A stretch of 64,000 nucleotides of DNA, taken from NCBI RefSeq assembly GCF_001640805.2, contig NC_066852.1, positions 10,338,194 to 10,402,193 on the forward strand, read 5' to 3'. The translations under genes and the position numbers were made by a program. The DNA is from Lates calcarifer (Eukaryota; Chordata; Actinopteri; Centropomidae). Positions 1 through 12,600 of this stretch are shown here, piece by piece; the stretch's first letter is position 1, and each line of letters opens with the position of its first letter. The notes beneath the pieces were generated by a model. The model was not told the DNA's origin. It saw nothing but the letters and a program-made list of their open reading frames with translations, and searched no databases.

Positions 1-773
1 TAAGAATAAAAAGTCTCACATGTGGTCTGTATACACTGCAAGTTTGGAAGGAACATACAATGCAATTATTTGATGAATTTTACTATTCTTTAGGCTGTCT
101 AGAAATGATAAAGGGTGTGAACATGCTCACTGCTGGTTTGGCCTCAAAGTAATTTATATAGCATAATGTATAGAATTTATCTGCAATGTGTATTGTTACA
201 TTTTTGCATAAGGCAAACAATATACATTCATTTTTAAATTGGCTGATATATCTCTGGAAATTCAGATGTTCTTTTCATGTTTAAGCTTTTTGGTTGGATA
301 CTTGGAAGTTTGCAAGGTCAGTGGCAAGAGGAGTTAGAAGAAGAATTAATTTAAACTCTGTGGGTTGGAGAAGAAGGGGGAAAAATCCAACATGTGTACA
401 AAGCTCAAAGTATAACTGCTAGGTTTGGTATCACAGCTCTCAAACAATGGCTCAAGCTGCCACGCAAATATTCTGTTTCTGATCCTGTGTATTCTGGTGA
501 GGACACAATGGATTTGGATATTAAGTGCTAATAATGAACAGGTCACAAAGTGCAGATGTTCAGCAAAGGTTGTTTGTGCATTCATAATGTAACCTTTATC
601 TCAGCCTAACCCTAAAAATTAAGTCAGACACTAACTGGTGTTTCTATAGTAACTCACTGAGCCAAATGAGCTCAGAACTATCCAAGGTAATTGTGATATG
701 AAGAAAAGTCACTCAATTTTCACAAGTAAAGCAAAGTATTGATTTGGGTGTTTAGTTTGTTTTTTGGGGGTTG

Positions 774-796
774 TTTTTTTTTTTTTTTTTTTTTTT
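774..796. repeat. poly(T) tract
   Basis: Uninterrupted run of 23 T, following a short G run. It is a low-complexity tract with no sign of an attached retroelement body. Confidence 0.9.
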
Positions 797-3630
797 CCAT
801 TTCTTTTGTTTTTGAAAGCAAAAACAATACTATTAAATGCAGCATGTATGAAGTTGATGCAATGAGACCTTGTTACCAGAAGATGGCAGCAAAGCTTAGT
901 TTCATTTACAAAATACTTTTTCTGACTGTGGGTGTGTGATGGCAGATTGGTGTCCCTGTTGTTTATCCACTTATCATACATTTTAATTAAATACCACAAT
1001 TCAGAATAGTAGATAGTAAACACAGCATACTTGGCTGAGTACCTCTTTATACTGACACAGACGTGTACATGGAATTTTACATTATTACATCTGTATCATC
1101 ATGATGACTCAGAAGGTCAGCTTTTACCCCTGAAAATCTACTCAGCCATGCCATTTACCTTGCTCCACTGTATTTCAGTTTATCTCAATACCTTAGTGCA
1201 TTATCTGTCATACACACACAAATAAAATGGTACAACAAATTGTCATGATATATTCTCCCCACTGTCTTTGTGGAATATTTATGTTATTTTCTTAAACCTT
1301 TCAAGCGTGTTCAAGCTGAAGACCTGAAGACTTTTTTTCAGCTGTGTCTACTGGAGGAATAAAAAGAGCAAGACATTTATCGAGTCTAGGCTGAAAAAAA
1401 CAATGGTTTTGTCATGAGGAGTGACACCCATCCTCAACACCAGATTTCTGTTTTTCACCACTTGATGGCAGTGTAACTGTGGACATCTGCATTGGCCTAA
1501 ATGAGAGCAGCAAATTGGCTTTGCTGTGAAAAATGACCCATTATCTATTTTATATGACAATCAGTAGAAGTTGTTTATTTGAAAAATATATTAAGAGGTA
1601 CACACACATACACTGTGCAGATGAGATAATGCCATAAACATCAATGATCTAACAAGAATGATAGAACATCAAAAAAAGACATGTGATAACACATGAAAAG
1701 GGTCCAGAAGCACGGCAAGAGTCCTATATCTGCTATTCATTGGAACAAAAACAAGGAATATTGAGGAGAAAAAACCAACATGAGGGGGTCTAAAACCAGA
1801 ATAACAAATCTGTATCTGTATGTTTTCCACTATGTTACTGATGGTGTATTCCCATTAGTCACAGCTTATTTCACAGCAAATAAAAGGGTCAAACAAAAAC
1901 ACATTGCTTTAAAAATGTCGCTAAATGATATATATTCCTCTGTTTTTGAGTATTGGTTATACTTCCAGTATCTTCAGTGTATCTTTCTTGTCCAGTGAAG
2001 CAGGAAGAAGTCCAGCAGACAGCACTGTTTGAAATGGTAAACAGCGTGTTGTGAGACAGTCACCATCAGTGTTATGAGGACTAGAGGCAGCCTGCTGGCC
2101 AACTTTTAATGTTAAACAGAGCGCTGTGTACTCTGCTAAGATGAATATTTCATTATGAATGTCATAGCATGCAGTGAGATGACCCCGGCACTGTATAAAA
2201 CGACCAGCATCCTGCTACTATCTGCGCAGTGCTGTGGCAGGGATAATTAGATGAATCTATGCCCTGAAGATGTCAGGCTGTTCTAGGGTCAAAGGGGTGT
2301 CCAATCTGGTGCAACATGAGTGTAATATAATGTAATTATGTACCTAGTGTATTTCCCAGTGAATGTTTTTAGCTGTTGACATGTCTAAGTGGGCAACCCA
2401 TAGGCATTTTAAGGCTACCACCTTTTCTCCTCATGACTCAAGTTTGCTTCTCTTAGCCATGTTTTACCAGAATTATTTCCCAGACAGATTTTGGTCTGTT
2501 ATCAAGTTGTAGATAAACAAAAATAATATTAAGACTAAGCATAGGAAAAATATATATCTTCTGTTTTTTTGCTAATCAGAAAATATCATAATTTTATATT
2601 CCAGTCATTCTTTAACATCTCTGATTTCAGTTTTGTCAAAATTGTCTGCAAATGAACTTTTCTCAAGCTCTCTGTGTCTGCTTGAGTTAGGCTCTGGGGC
2701 TGTCATTCAGCGGGAGAATGTGGTGAAGTTGTACAAGGTGTGTCAGGGAGATACAGCAGAGTCAAAAGCCTGGGGCACAGTGTGTATTAAGGTTAATTTG
2801 AACTGATTAGATTAAGCAGTGGGGCTGTTGCTGTGGGGAGCGGGAGCATTGTGGTGTGTCCTGCTGTGAAGGGTGCGTTGAGTGGTTTATCTTGTGCCTC
2901 TAAGTGAGCTCGGAAGGGGTGCTACTTCATGCTTAGGGATAGTAGGTCGCATGAGTTCAACTCTTTGATAGCATATATCCAGCAGCTTGTCACGCTTGAT
3001 GGGAGAGCCAAATTGGCAATGTCTGGAACAAGGGAAACACTCTGGAGGAGGTTGGTAAATGCTGGTTTTTATTAATAGTACAATCCTCCTCTGTATTTTC
3101 CTATTTCTGTTGTACTTGATGTTTATTATATTGAGTTGTGCTTCTCTTTCCTCTATATAGTGGCCTGTCTCAGGTAAGCTCAAGTCATTTCCCCTGTTAT
3201 TCTTCTTTTTCTTATCTCCAGGTCCCTTTACTGCAGCCTGAGACAGAGCATGGAAAATGCTAAATGCTTTGCCTACATCTGCATGTACATTACAGCAGCT
3301 GCTGTTTGTCTTTTCTCTGTGTGAATTCTGCTCATCAGAAGCTTCAAAAAAATTCATTTTTTCAGGCAAGGTCCTTCCATTGTTGTTTGTTGTTTGTCCC
3401 TGGGCCTTTTGGAAGCCCCATTTTCTCACTGCACAGTATTTCCACCTTTTATGAATACTCTGTGCTAAAATCCAAACTGAGCTAGCAGAAAACCAAAGAG
3501 CTGAAACCTACTGTTTGCCTGAACAGATCACAAAGAGTACCCCAAAATCCTTGATGTTTTTTTTTTTCGTTCCTTTTTTTTCTTCTCTTTTTGAAGACAC
3601 AATTTTGGCTTAGTTCTATGAGACAACACT

Positions 3631-4018
3631 TAAGCACAGCAGTACCCTGAGCACATGCGGTGGTGGTGTTAATGTGCTAATGTTTCGCAGATACATTTAA
3701 TCTTTAACATGTTCACCATCTTAGTTCAGTGTGTTAGCATGGTAACTTTTGCTATTAGCACTAAACACAAAGTACAGCTTAGGATGGTGTCATTAGTTTT
3801 GCATGTGTTTGGTCATGAATGAAGGTATTGGCCAAACTGAAATTTGACTTGATGGTGACACTGTATGAAAATTCAGAGGATCACCAATTCATCCAGTGGG
3901 GAACATGAGTATGTTCAGATTTAATGGCAATCAATCAAATGGTTGCCAAGACATTTCACTCAGTGTCTGGGCCAAAGTAGTGGCCCAGCTGGCCAACTGC
4001 CACTGCCATCCCTAGAGC
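3631..4018 (+). repeat. Fish interspersed repeat, family A copy 1
   Basis: The order of landmarks is: a TGCTAATG block, 'gttcaccatcttagtt', 'gcactaaacacaaagtacag', 'cattagttttgca', 'tttggtcat', a 'ggatcacc...attcatcc' block, 'atggcaatc', 'gacatttcact', and a terminal 'ccatccctagagc'. The same ordered landmarks recur at 28486, 47222 and 55612. I recognise the pattern as a very common repeat in percomorph genomes, but I cannot assign its class. This copy is diverged and non-coding. Confidence 0.6.
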
Positions 4019-5390
4019 GATGCAAGTACAAGTACAAGATCTAGGACTCACAGTGGAATTCTACCTGCTCTCCCTAAGACAGCTTACAACTGACAAAGCA
4101 TACATTTTTCATATTCCAGCCCTGACTCTGTGACCCAGCAAAAGAGTTTTGCATCCAGAGTACTGCCCCAAAAATAGTTCATTTCCATGCTGAAAATATA
4201 AACAAAAGGGAATGAAACAATGTGCCATGGCTGTGACTTAACTCATTACGAGATCATAACTGATGCCTTCATGTGCATATTGTAACATATCTGTGAGGAC
4301 AAATCACAATGAAATAAATATAGAGAGATGAAGAATATATGTAACCGAGAGCAGAAACTGGAATCTGCAGGAAATTAAAAGTGCTGGGTGATTGTACAGT
4401 ATGTGAGCATCACAGGAAAAAAGAGAGAGCAATGGAAAAATCTACCTGGTTCAGTCAGAGCTGGAGAAAATGATGAGCAGCTTGGCTAAGCCAACAGGCT
4501 GTAAATCTGCCTGTGCTGTTGTTTAGATATGCAGATTCATCGCTTATGAGGATGTGGCCAAATTCTGCAAACCTGTCTGATTACAAGGATGTAAACAGCT
4601 GGTATTAGATAAAGGAAAAACAATTAAGACATATCCATATGTCTGAAACCAACTGTAGAGACCAAATTTTTGTGGCACTATGAATTTTGACAGTATAACT
4701 ACAAATTCTACCACTTTTATTTGCTTGGGTTTGGGATGAAAAGATTAATAATGTGCTGCTTTTCCTGTTCTAAAACAATTTGTTTTGATGGCTTCATTTC
4801 ATTAATGGATTCAGACGAATGCGCAGGGCATGCTTTTTAATTGGGGGTCAGCGTTAGCTTGTGATGACTACACAGACCGAGCATGTTACTGATGATGCCC
4901 ACTTGCAAAAAAATATATATATATATAAATAAACAAATAAAAAAATAGAGAATCCAAAAGAACTTAAAATAACTTTAGCAGAAAGTTAAAGTAAGGTTAC
5001 TCTACACCCTCAGTTCAACATCATTTCCTGTGTCACTGATGGGATTTTCCTGCAGGTACATACTGCTCATCTTCAGATTTGTACCAAGCTGTGTGTTATT
5101 CAGTGCCAACTTCAATCTGAATTCAAATACATATCACCTAGAGAAAATTAAATCTCATGAAGACATGGCTGGATATGGATGGTACACTTGCATTAATGTT
5201 AACATTGTATAAAATTGCATCAGCCAGGAATGAAAGTGTCTACGTCTCCTTTCCAATTAAGCTCCCTTTACTACATATTAAGTTCTCAACTTAAGCTGCA
5301 GGCAGCAGAGGATGCATTTCAACAGAGCTGGATTTCCTTTCATTCTATCTGGCACATAGTATATTTGAAGAAATTACTAAGCCTCACAAG

Positions 5391-5443
5391 ATTTTATTTT
5401 ATTTATTTATTTATTTATTTTCTTTTTTTTTGGGGGGGGGGGG
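5391..5443. repeat. (TTTA)n / poly(T) / poly(G) compound low-complexity tract
   Basis: About seven TTTA units are followed by a T run and then twelve consecutive G. The sharp change from T to G on one strand is unusual. The G run could form intermolecular quadruplex or slipped structures, and it is also a likely place for assembly length errors. Confidence 0.85.
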
Positions 5444-6994
5444 CGCGTTGGAAAAATACTGCAGCCAAATTGAGACTCTCTTCATCTGTAAGCTGCTTTA
5501 AGCCTCACTAAAGGCTTAGCTTTTCCTTATTAGTATTGGCTGCTGTGTAGATTCAGCAGACTACCTCCTTTCCCTTGCTTTGCCACCCAACTATTTACCT
5601 TTGATGCTACCATGTGCGCTGATCACTTCAAGCAGACCCCTAAAGCTCCCTCCCCCCAATCACCGAGTTGCACATTAAGACCAAAGCATGGTGATTATGT
5701 GCAAGAAGATCATATTGATTATTTGTCCAGCTTGTGTGTTCTTCAAACACAGCATTCAATCACAAAATCTGCAATTGACAGTCAACTCAGGCAAAATGCA
5801 TTTTATTTGAGCTATTTCATGACCTGATTCTTTTCCGTATTTCTCCATTGGAGGTAAGATTATAGTGGGTGAGAATTTCTTGTTCCTGAAGACAACGCCA
5901 TATTTTATATATGTGAAAAGCACATCCTTTTCTGAATAATCTAAGAATAGGCTGATTTTCTGCCTAGATGTGCGGTGAGGAGCACCTCTCCTGGGAATGA
6001 ATGCAAATGTGTTGGATATATTCCTTTGTATCTTTGCAGTCTTGAGAGTGCCATCTATTGTATATTATGTGTCGGCTTTTCTCCTGCCTGCTTGACACTC
6101 AAAACAACAGCGCTGAATGAACAAGTGTCTAGAGGCTGCTGGAGACACTGACAGCTTCTGTCATTTTTACTTTTGTACATTGTTTGGAATAGAATAGATG
6201 TTTTTTTATGGGAATGGTAAGATCTGTCTGAAGTCTTGAATATTTAAAAAGTCCAAACTAAGCTCAAAAAATATTTTGTACAACTTAGTGAACATGCAGC
6301 AAATGTGTAGCTTTTGAGAAACTGATGTCTTTCTTACCTCCTGCATTTACACAAAGACTGACAAATTCCTCCTATATGGTTTGTTTACCACAGCCCATAA
6401 GTAGGGGGCAGCAGTGTAGTACAGACACGTGTTAATTGCAGCACTGGAGACATGATAATGAAAACAGCAGAGGCAGACAAGGCAGATGCTTGTGGCAGAG
6501 GTTGGATAAACATAGTGTGTGCTTTCTCTGCAACTGACAAATATAAATAATTCATAAATGTGCAGCAAAACTCACTGACTGACCATCATAATCAAAACTG
6601 GCCTATAGAGGAAATATGATTTATGATATGATTTGCTCTGAACACAGAAAAAAACAAAAAGGAAAAGAAACAGTGAGCCATTGGTGGCCACAAATATTTA
6701 AAATAAGTATTTCAGCAGCTGTTCAGCACCCACAGCTGTGCAACATTCTCTCTGATGATCTCTTACAATCCTCTGTGCATTACACAATGGATAAACACAT
6801 GATTCCAGTGCTATAAACATACAGCAGGTGGTCGAAAGCCTCTCCAAACACATCCTAACTGTACCCGACTACACAGTAAATTTGGCTTTATTAATGATGC
6901 TGACCAAGTGCTCACCAAGATTTAAAGATGAAATTCTAAATGTTTTCTGAATCTAACCACCAGCTGAGATAACTTCACAAATGAAGGGCTTATT

Positions 6995-7120
6995 TTCGTT
7001 ATTGACTAATCTGCCAAATCGAGTTTTGACTAACTGATTAATTGTTTTGCATATAAAAAAACTGTGAAAAATGCACATCACACTACCCAAAGCTCAAAGT
7101 GTCAGTCAAGAGGTGGCCTT
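6995..7120 (+). repeat. Fish interspersed repeat, family C partial copy
   Basis: Contains 'gactaatctg', 'ctgattaattgttttgcatataaaa', 'ctgtgaaaaatg' and 'cccaaagctcaaagtgtc', in the same order as the fuller copy at 43040-43363. The second half is missing or too diverged to see. Repeat class not determined. Confidence 0.5.
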
Positions 7121-8557
7121 CCACGTATGTCTGCTACTCCTGTCTTAGACCACTGCCAAGCATTTAAACTCATTAAAAGACCTTTCTGGCACATGTATGA
7201 CTAAAAAGATTTACCAGATGAGGGTGTTAAATGCAGCTTGACACTGGGGAGACCTTATTAACTTTGACTATTAACCCCTTCTTTATTCAAGAAACTGGAA
7301 GTCGCTAACTTCCTCCATCTTGTCAGGGTCACATGGACTCCTGTGGTGACATGTCTTGTGGTGATAATCCAGTCTCCAGACATAAATCTGCGTCCAGTTA
7401 AGAGTATGTCTTCCCTGTAGTGACAATTTAGTGACCTAATGGTGATGTGAAAAACACATCCATAAAAAGTGATACTCAAAAAGCATCTTCCAAATATCCA
7501 TGATGCCATTACAGTCTGGGTAATTTGAGTTTGCTTGTTATAATTGCTGAGGCCAAGAGTGCAAAGTATTAATGCAGTTATTGACACCATACAGCTTTGA
7601 ACTTGTCACAACAATACAATCTACATCTTTTGATCACCTTTAAGTAGGCTTTGTTAAAATCACATACAGTTTGTTTCAGCTCTTCTATTCCCCAAAATTT
7701 AGGCTGACATGATTGATATCTTTGTTAACTTTAGGATCTCCATTTGAATTTTAAAAAAGTTCTGTGGGTTTTAGCAATGCTGCACAACAGTCTTTGTAAC
7801 AAATGACCCACTCCTGGGCCACTACTTGTTAAATGTTAAAGAAAAGAGCTACTAGCTTTTTCAGTACTGGTTTATCTCGTCCAAACAAATGCAACTATTG
7901 AAAATTCCACCCCAAGTTTTACACAAAAACTCAACACAGAAAATCAAACTGAAGTAGAAAATGTTCACAGTCACAGTCAGGAAGTAAAACTACCTTACAA
8001 TACTCACTCTACTGTAGAGTCTTCAGAAAGTATTTATGGGGTCACCAGTGTCAGCAGTGTCAGGACTTTAAATCCAGCCCGAAGGGAAACTAAATCCTTC
8101 CCCACTCTTTCATCCATGAAGTCGGCCTCAGGGGATTGGCAGCCTGTTGACTACAACTGCCGCACCAATGCAGGCATGGAGTGGGGCCCTGCAGTAGGTG
8201 CCTCTGGTGCAGACAATGATTAGCTATATGATTCAAGCAAAAACAGGTGCACTGTCCAACATGGAGACTGCAGCAAGTCATAATACCATCTGGTACAGAG
8301 GAGGTTGGATTCAAACTATGCAGGGGATGCTGTAATTGGATGATTGCTTGTGTGGCTTCTGAAAGACATGAATTATGACATAATTGTGACATATGACAAC
8401 AGGTGATGAGTCACTTTCCACACATTTAAGTGCAAAAGAAAGGCATGTACAGGCCACACAGGCATTACTGGTCACATTACAATTTTCAAAACAATAGAAG
8501 CGAGTTCTTCTCAGTCGGGTATGTTTTTCTAGACCTACAAAAATTGGCCCACAGATC

Positions 8558-8572
8558 TGTGTGTGTGTGTGT
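8558..8572. repeat. (TG)n microsatellite
   Basis: A short, perfect TG dinucleotide tract of about seven units. Confidence 0.8.
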
Positions 8573-11500
8573 AGCATTTGAAATTTTAAGAGTACCAGCT
8601 GTCATCATAAATCTGCATGAGGCTTATTTCCAGTACATACAAATATGCTTCAAAACTGTGGAATTTAGCACAGCATGCCAGCACCTGGAAATTGGTATCA
8701 TTGCAGGGTGCACATTTTCTCCACTACAATTCACCCTGGCTTCAGGAGTAGTCATTGGAGTATCATAGAGGGTTGTGGGCTTTAGGGCAGCAGAAAGGGG
8801 TATAATTTCTCAGGGTGAAAGGCCCGGTCCAACACCTTTACCAGCTGATAAACAGTGTTGTACAAATTGCCTATACTACAGTAGTTACTTTATAGGCATG
8901 TTTCAAAATAAGAGTGAGTGTTATGGATAAACATGTTCTATCATGGCACATGTAGATTAGTTACACAGCAGGTATATATACCTCAGTTTAGTACACATTG
9001 TCTAAGACATTTTACAGAAAGATTTATAGCAAATGGCTGGACAGGCTTGTCTGTCTTTGGCTAATTCAATATCACCACTGCTTATTGCCCACAATGTCCC
9101 TGCCCTAAGAGATTTTAAAGGCGTAAGTGCCTCCGTAGAGACAATGTTTCAAAAATTCTACTGATTGATAAATCCACAATTTCTCTGTTGTTGTATCACT
9201 GAGTAATTAATAATTAGTTTTCAGGTAGCTTTTTCTCATTTGAATCTAATGCAGTAATACAATGTTAGGCCTAATGACAGCAGCAGAAATAATCCATCTG
9301 CCTGCTCATGTTATCATCATCTCTCACAAAAATACCCTGCATCACTCATCGCTCATCATTCAAATCAACAGTCTCATGTTGAGAAAAAAAATTGTTCGGA
9401 AGCTCTCATTTAATACAAGAATCCACTCAGCCAGTATTTAATCAGTATAAGGGATGACATGTAACATTAACTATACTTGACAGTGTTCTCTATCACGAAG
9501 GCCACTGCCTCTGCTGTTCACTGCTGGGGCATCACTATACATGCAGCTAAGTCTGCTATTATAGTTGACAAATGAAGTTATAACATTAACTGAGTTAGGA
9601 GCAAAGATTCATGGCACAGATTCAGTTTCCCATACCAACAGGGGCACACCGAGCCTCTTTTTGTCCTATTAGTTGTCTTGTGTTCGTGTGTATAGTTTCA
9701 GTCAGACAACCTCACAGGTGCCTTTTTTCCCCTAAACTTAATCACTCATCAATCTATGTTTATTACCTGATTTAGCCACAAATAATGAGCTTCTCCTTGG
9801 ACAGTGATCTCTTTAATCTACCAAGACCTGTCTAATCCTTCCTGACTGTTCACCACCCTCAAGCTATATTGCAGCTCTCCTGATTAAAGCTCCAGTCCAC
9901 ATTTCCTCACACAGGAATAAATCCATGGCAGGTAGGGAAGAAGAACAGACAAAGACCATGTACAATATGAAGTCTTACTGTGAAGCACAGTTAGTTTTGA
10001 TACAGTTGAATAGACAGGGATTATTTCCTAACTAGTATGACTTCATTTCAGGAACATCATGCCTGGCAGAAATGACAGTCATTTAGCAAGTGTGTATCAG
10101 TTTGTTCTTTCATCAACTGTTTTAGATGGGGACAAATGAGTCTGATGATGAAACTGACTCAGATCTCAGGCATAAGAAAGAGCTTTGTGCTGTTTCTTTA
10201 CTTTTAGTTAAAAAATCCATCCTTGTCTTTCAAACCACCATGAATTTTGTAAAGTCTGCAAGGAACATTTTGATGTAAGACACCAAGGACCAGCAGGCAG
10301 GTTAACTTTTAAATACAAGTTAGTATTTCAAGCTTTTCAACATGCTTTGGATTTTATGCAATGTGGTGGGAGTCAAGGTTTGTCAAGGTCTGGTTTGATG
10401 AGTGCAATTACACTGCTGTAAAGGTTAATACGTCATATTTGAGAGCTGACGATTGTAGAATGATTTTAAAGTAATCATAAGTTCATACACTCCCACTGAA
10501 CATTCTGCCCATTTTGAATTTTAATTACACCATACAATGAGCAGACATTCTACTAAAAATGTGCAGTTAATTCTAAAACCATTGTTAACTGCCCTGTTTC
10601 ATACCAACAGAAGTATAAACATGCTTTGTAATATAAAGAGTGACTTCAGGTTGTGTGTTGGTGCTCAAGGTTACATCAGTGATATACTGAGCAAGTCCCG
10701 ATTTCGCTTACATGGCCACTGAAATTGAAAGCTTTGTAGAATTAATGTGAAGGTGACATCTTCCTCCCTGTCACATGCCCCGTATTCCCACTGTATCATC
10801 TTCTTTCAAATCAACCCTGCACATTTAAAACCTATGGCAAAATTTAAACTCTTATAAGTGACACTGTCAACCACATTGTAGATCACTTCATTTAGTGACA
10901 GAAGCCCAACTGTGCCTTTGGGAAACACTTCTGTTTTCAGTACTTTGATTGTTTTTAATTGGACAAAAACATGCTGTAATGTTGTACTCTCTGTGCCTAA
11001 GGCTCACTTCTGCCTTTTCAACCAATTTCAACTTCAATATCCAACAGTTATTTTGTATTGTTTCATAGCATGTGTACCATTATGCTTATAACTATATACT
11101 ATAAACTATAGCACAGCTACATTACCATGATGAGTCATATATCCTCTGCAGTCCTTTTTGAAACCCATTATCTGTTTTGTTGAGACTGATGGTGAGATCA
11201 CATTGACTGTGTTCAGTGCTGCAGCAATGCAGGTGTAATGTTAAGTTAACATGGGTGTATAGAGTAGGCTTTTGTCTAGGCTGCCATTTGTGTCACAGTA
11301 ATGTAGTGCAACCTTGGGTTCTGTACTACACTTTAGTCTTTTTTTTTTTCCAAAGTTGAGGGTCGGAACTATTGAATTTTTCACACCAAGTATGTGTCAC
11401 CTGCAAGCTAAGCTCCATCTCATTTCTGTGTTCCTGTCATCACTAGCAACAAGATTGGCTGTAATGTAATGCTTAAACTACAGTCCTGTCAGGGCTTAGT

Positions 11501-12295
11501 ATTTGTGTGGCAACAAGATGTTACCTTTAAAAAGACTAGTATGAACTCAAGGTGGCTATAAAAAAGAACATATGGTGATATTTAACTGGGGCTGAATAGG
11601 CCAAGGCCACCACTGACGTACTGTAATACTATAAACCTTTGTTTGGTGTAAGCATGATCAATGAAAGACAGTAATTCAGACAGATATCTTTATTCTGAGG
11701 CTGTTGTGCAAAACGATGACAACCAATCAATAAGACTCTTCACTTATTGCTATACAATGGATAAATGACTCTTTTCAATACATAGGAATTATTTTTCAAA
11801 AGATCGTAGTCTATTTTCAAGACAAGTTAATCAACGGTCAGTTGTCCTCCCTAACAATAGTTCCTTGTCCAATGACACACAACTTGCAGTGTAGTATCTT
11901 GTAGTGTTATTTCAGAAGCTACAGTAATTCAACATTTTGGGAAAAAATTATTTTGTCAGGAGTTGCCACTCTCATGTTACTGTACCTGGCAATGAGTCAT
12001 CCAACCTAGACAACCGCAGGTTCTTGTTCCTACCCTCAGGTACAACCCATAGGAGTGTACCAGCGGCAGGTGCATTGGTGCCATAAGCCACCATTAGTTA
12101 CATGGTAACTTATGGTAAATTAGGGAATGATCATGGATTAAAGAAACAACAATGACTACTGGGTTTCCCAGAAACTGAACAGTGGTCTCCTGTATGAAAG
12201 TCCTGTGATTTATTGAAGTCCCCAGGGGCCAGGCTGAACTACCGTAGCTTTTTCTGACAACGTGAAGGAGCAGCAATGATACAAAGGTCCTTGTG

Positions 12296-12600
12296 GATCA
12301 CTAAACTCCTCACACTATCACGCAGACACAGGCCATAAACCCTCTGTCACTTGTATCCACAATCTCATTCTTTCGGTCACTACCCAGAAACCTCATGGCC
12401 ATGGGTCAGGGCCAGATGGAAGACTGACCACAAAACCAAGAGCTTCAACCGATGCACAAAATCTGCTGTCAAGCTCACTATCCCTCATTCTTCCACTCTG
12501 ACACACCTGAACTCTTCTGAGTGGATCATATGACCTCATTAATGGCGCAGCCCACCATTAATCCAGGAGAGAACCTTGTCCTCAGAAGTGGAGGTGCTGC
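12296..12600 (-). pseudogene. Relic of a LINE reverse-transcriptase ORF
   Basis: Read on the minus strand, the segment around 12345-12410 still spells a diverged form of 'GHE-(V/L)WVVTERxRxxIQ'. This stretch lies near the C-terminal end of the reverse-transcriptase ORF of a LINE family widespread in fish. The part at 12565-12600 matches the upstream piece of the same ORF. The frame carries stops and shifts, so it is non-functional. There are no other element parts (ORF1, endonuclease, 3' tail) next to it. The identification rests on recall of the family's protein pattern; the clade is not resolved. Confidence 0.55.

Noticed and set aside
2887..3429. 180-codon open frame on the minus strand, the longest outside the robo exons
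   Set aside because: No recognisable domain, biased low-complexity composition, and no splice or promoter context. A frame of this size can occur by chance in 64 kb.
8090..8392. Cys/His-rich 100-codon minus-strand frame resembling a zinc-binding protein
   Set aside because: The Cys and His spacing fits no finger family, and there is no supporting exon structure.
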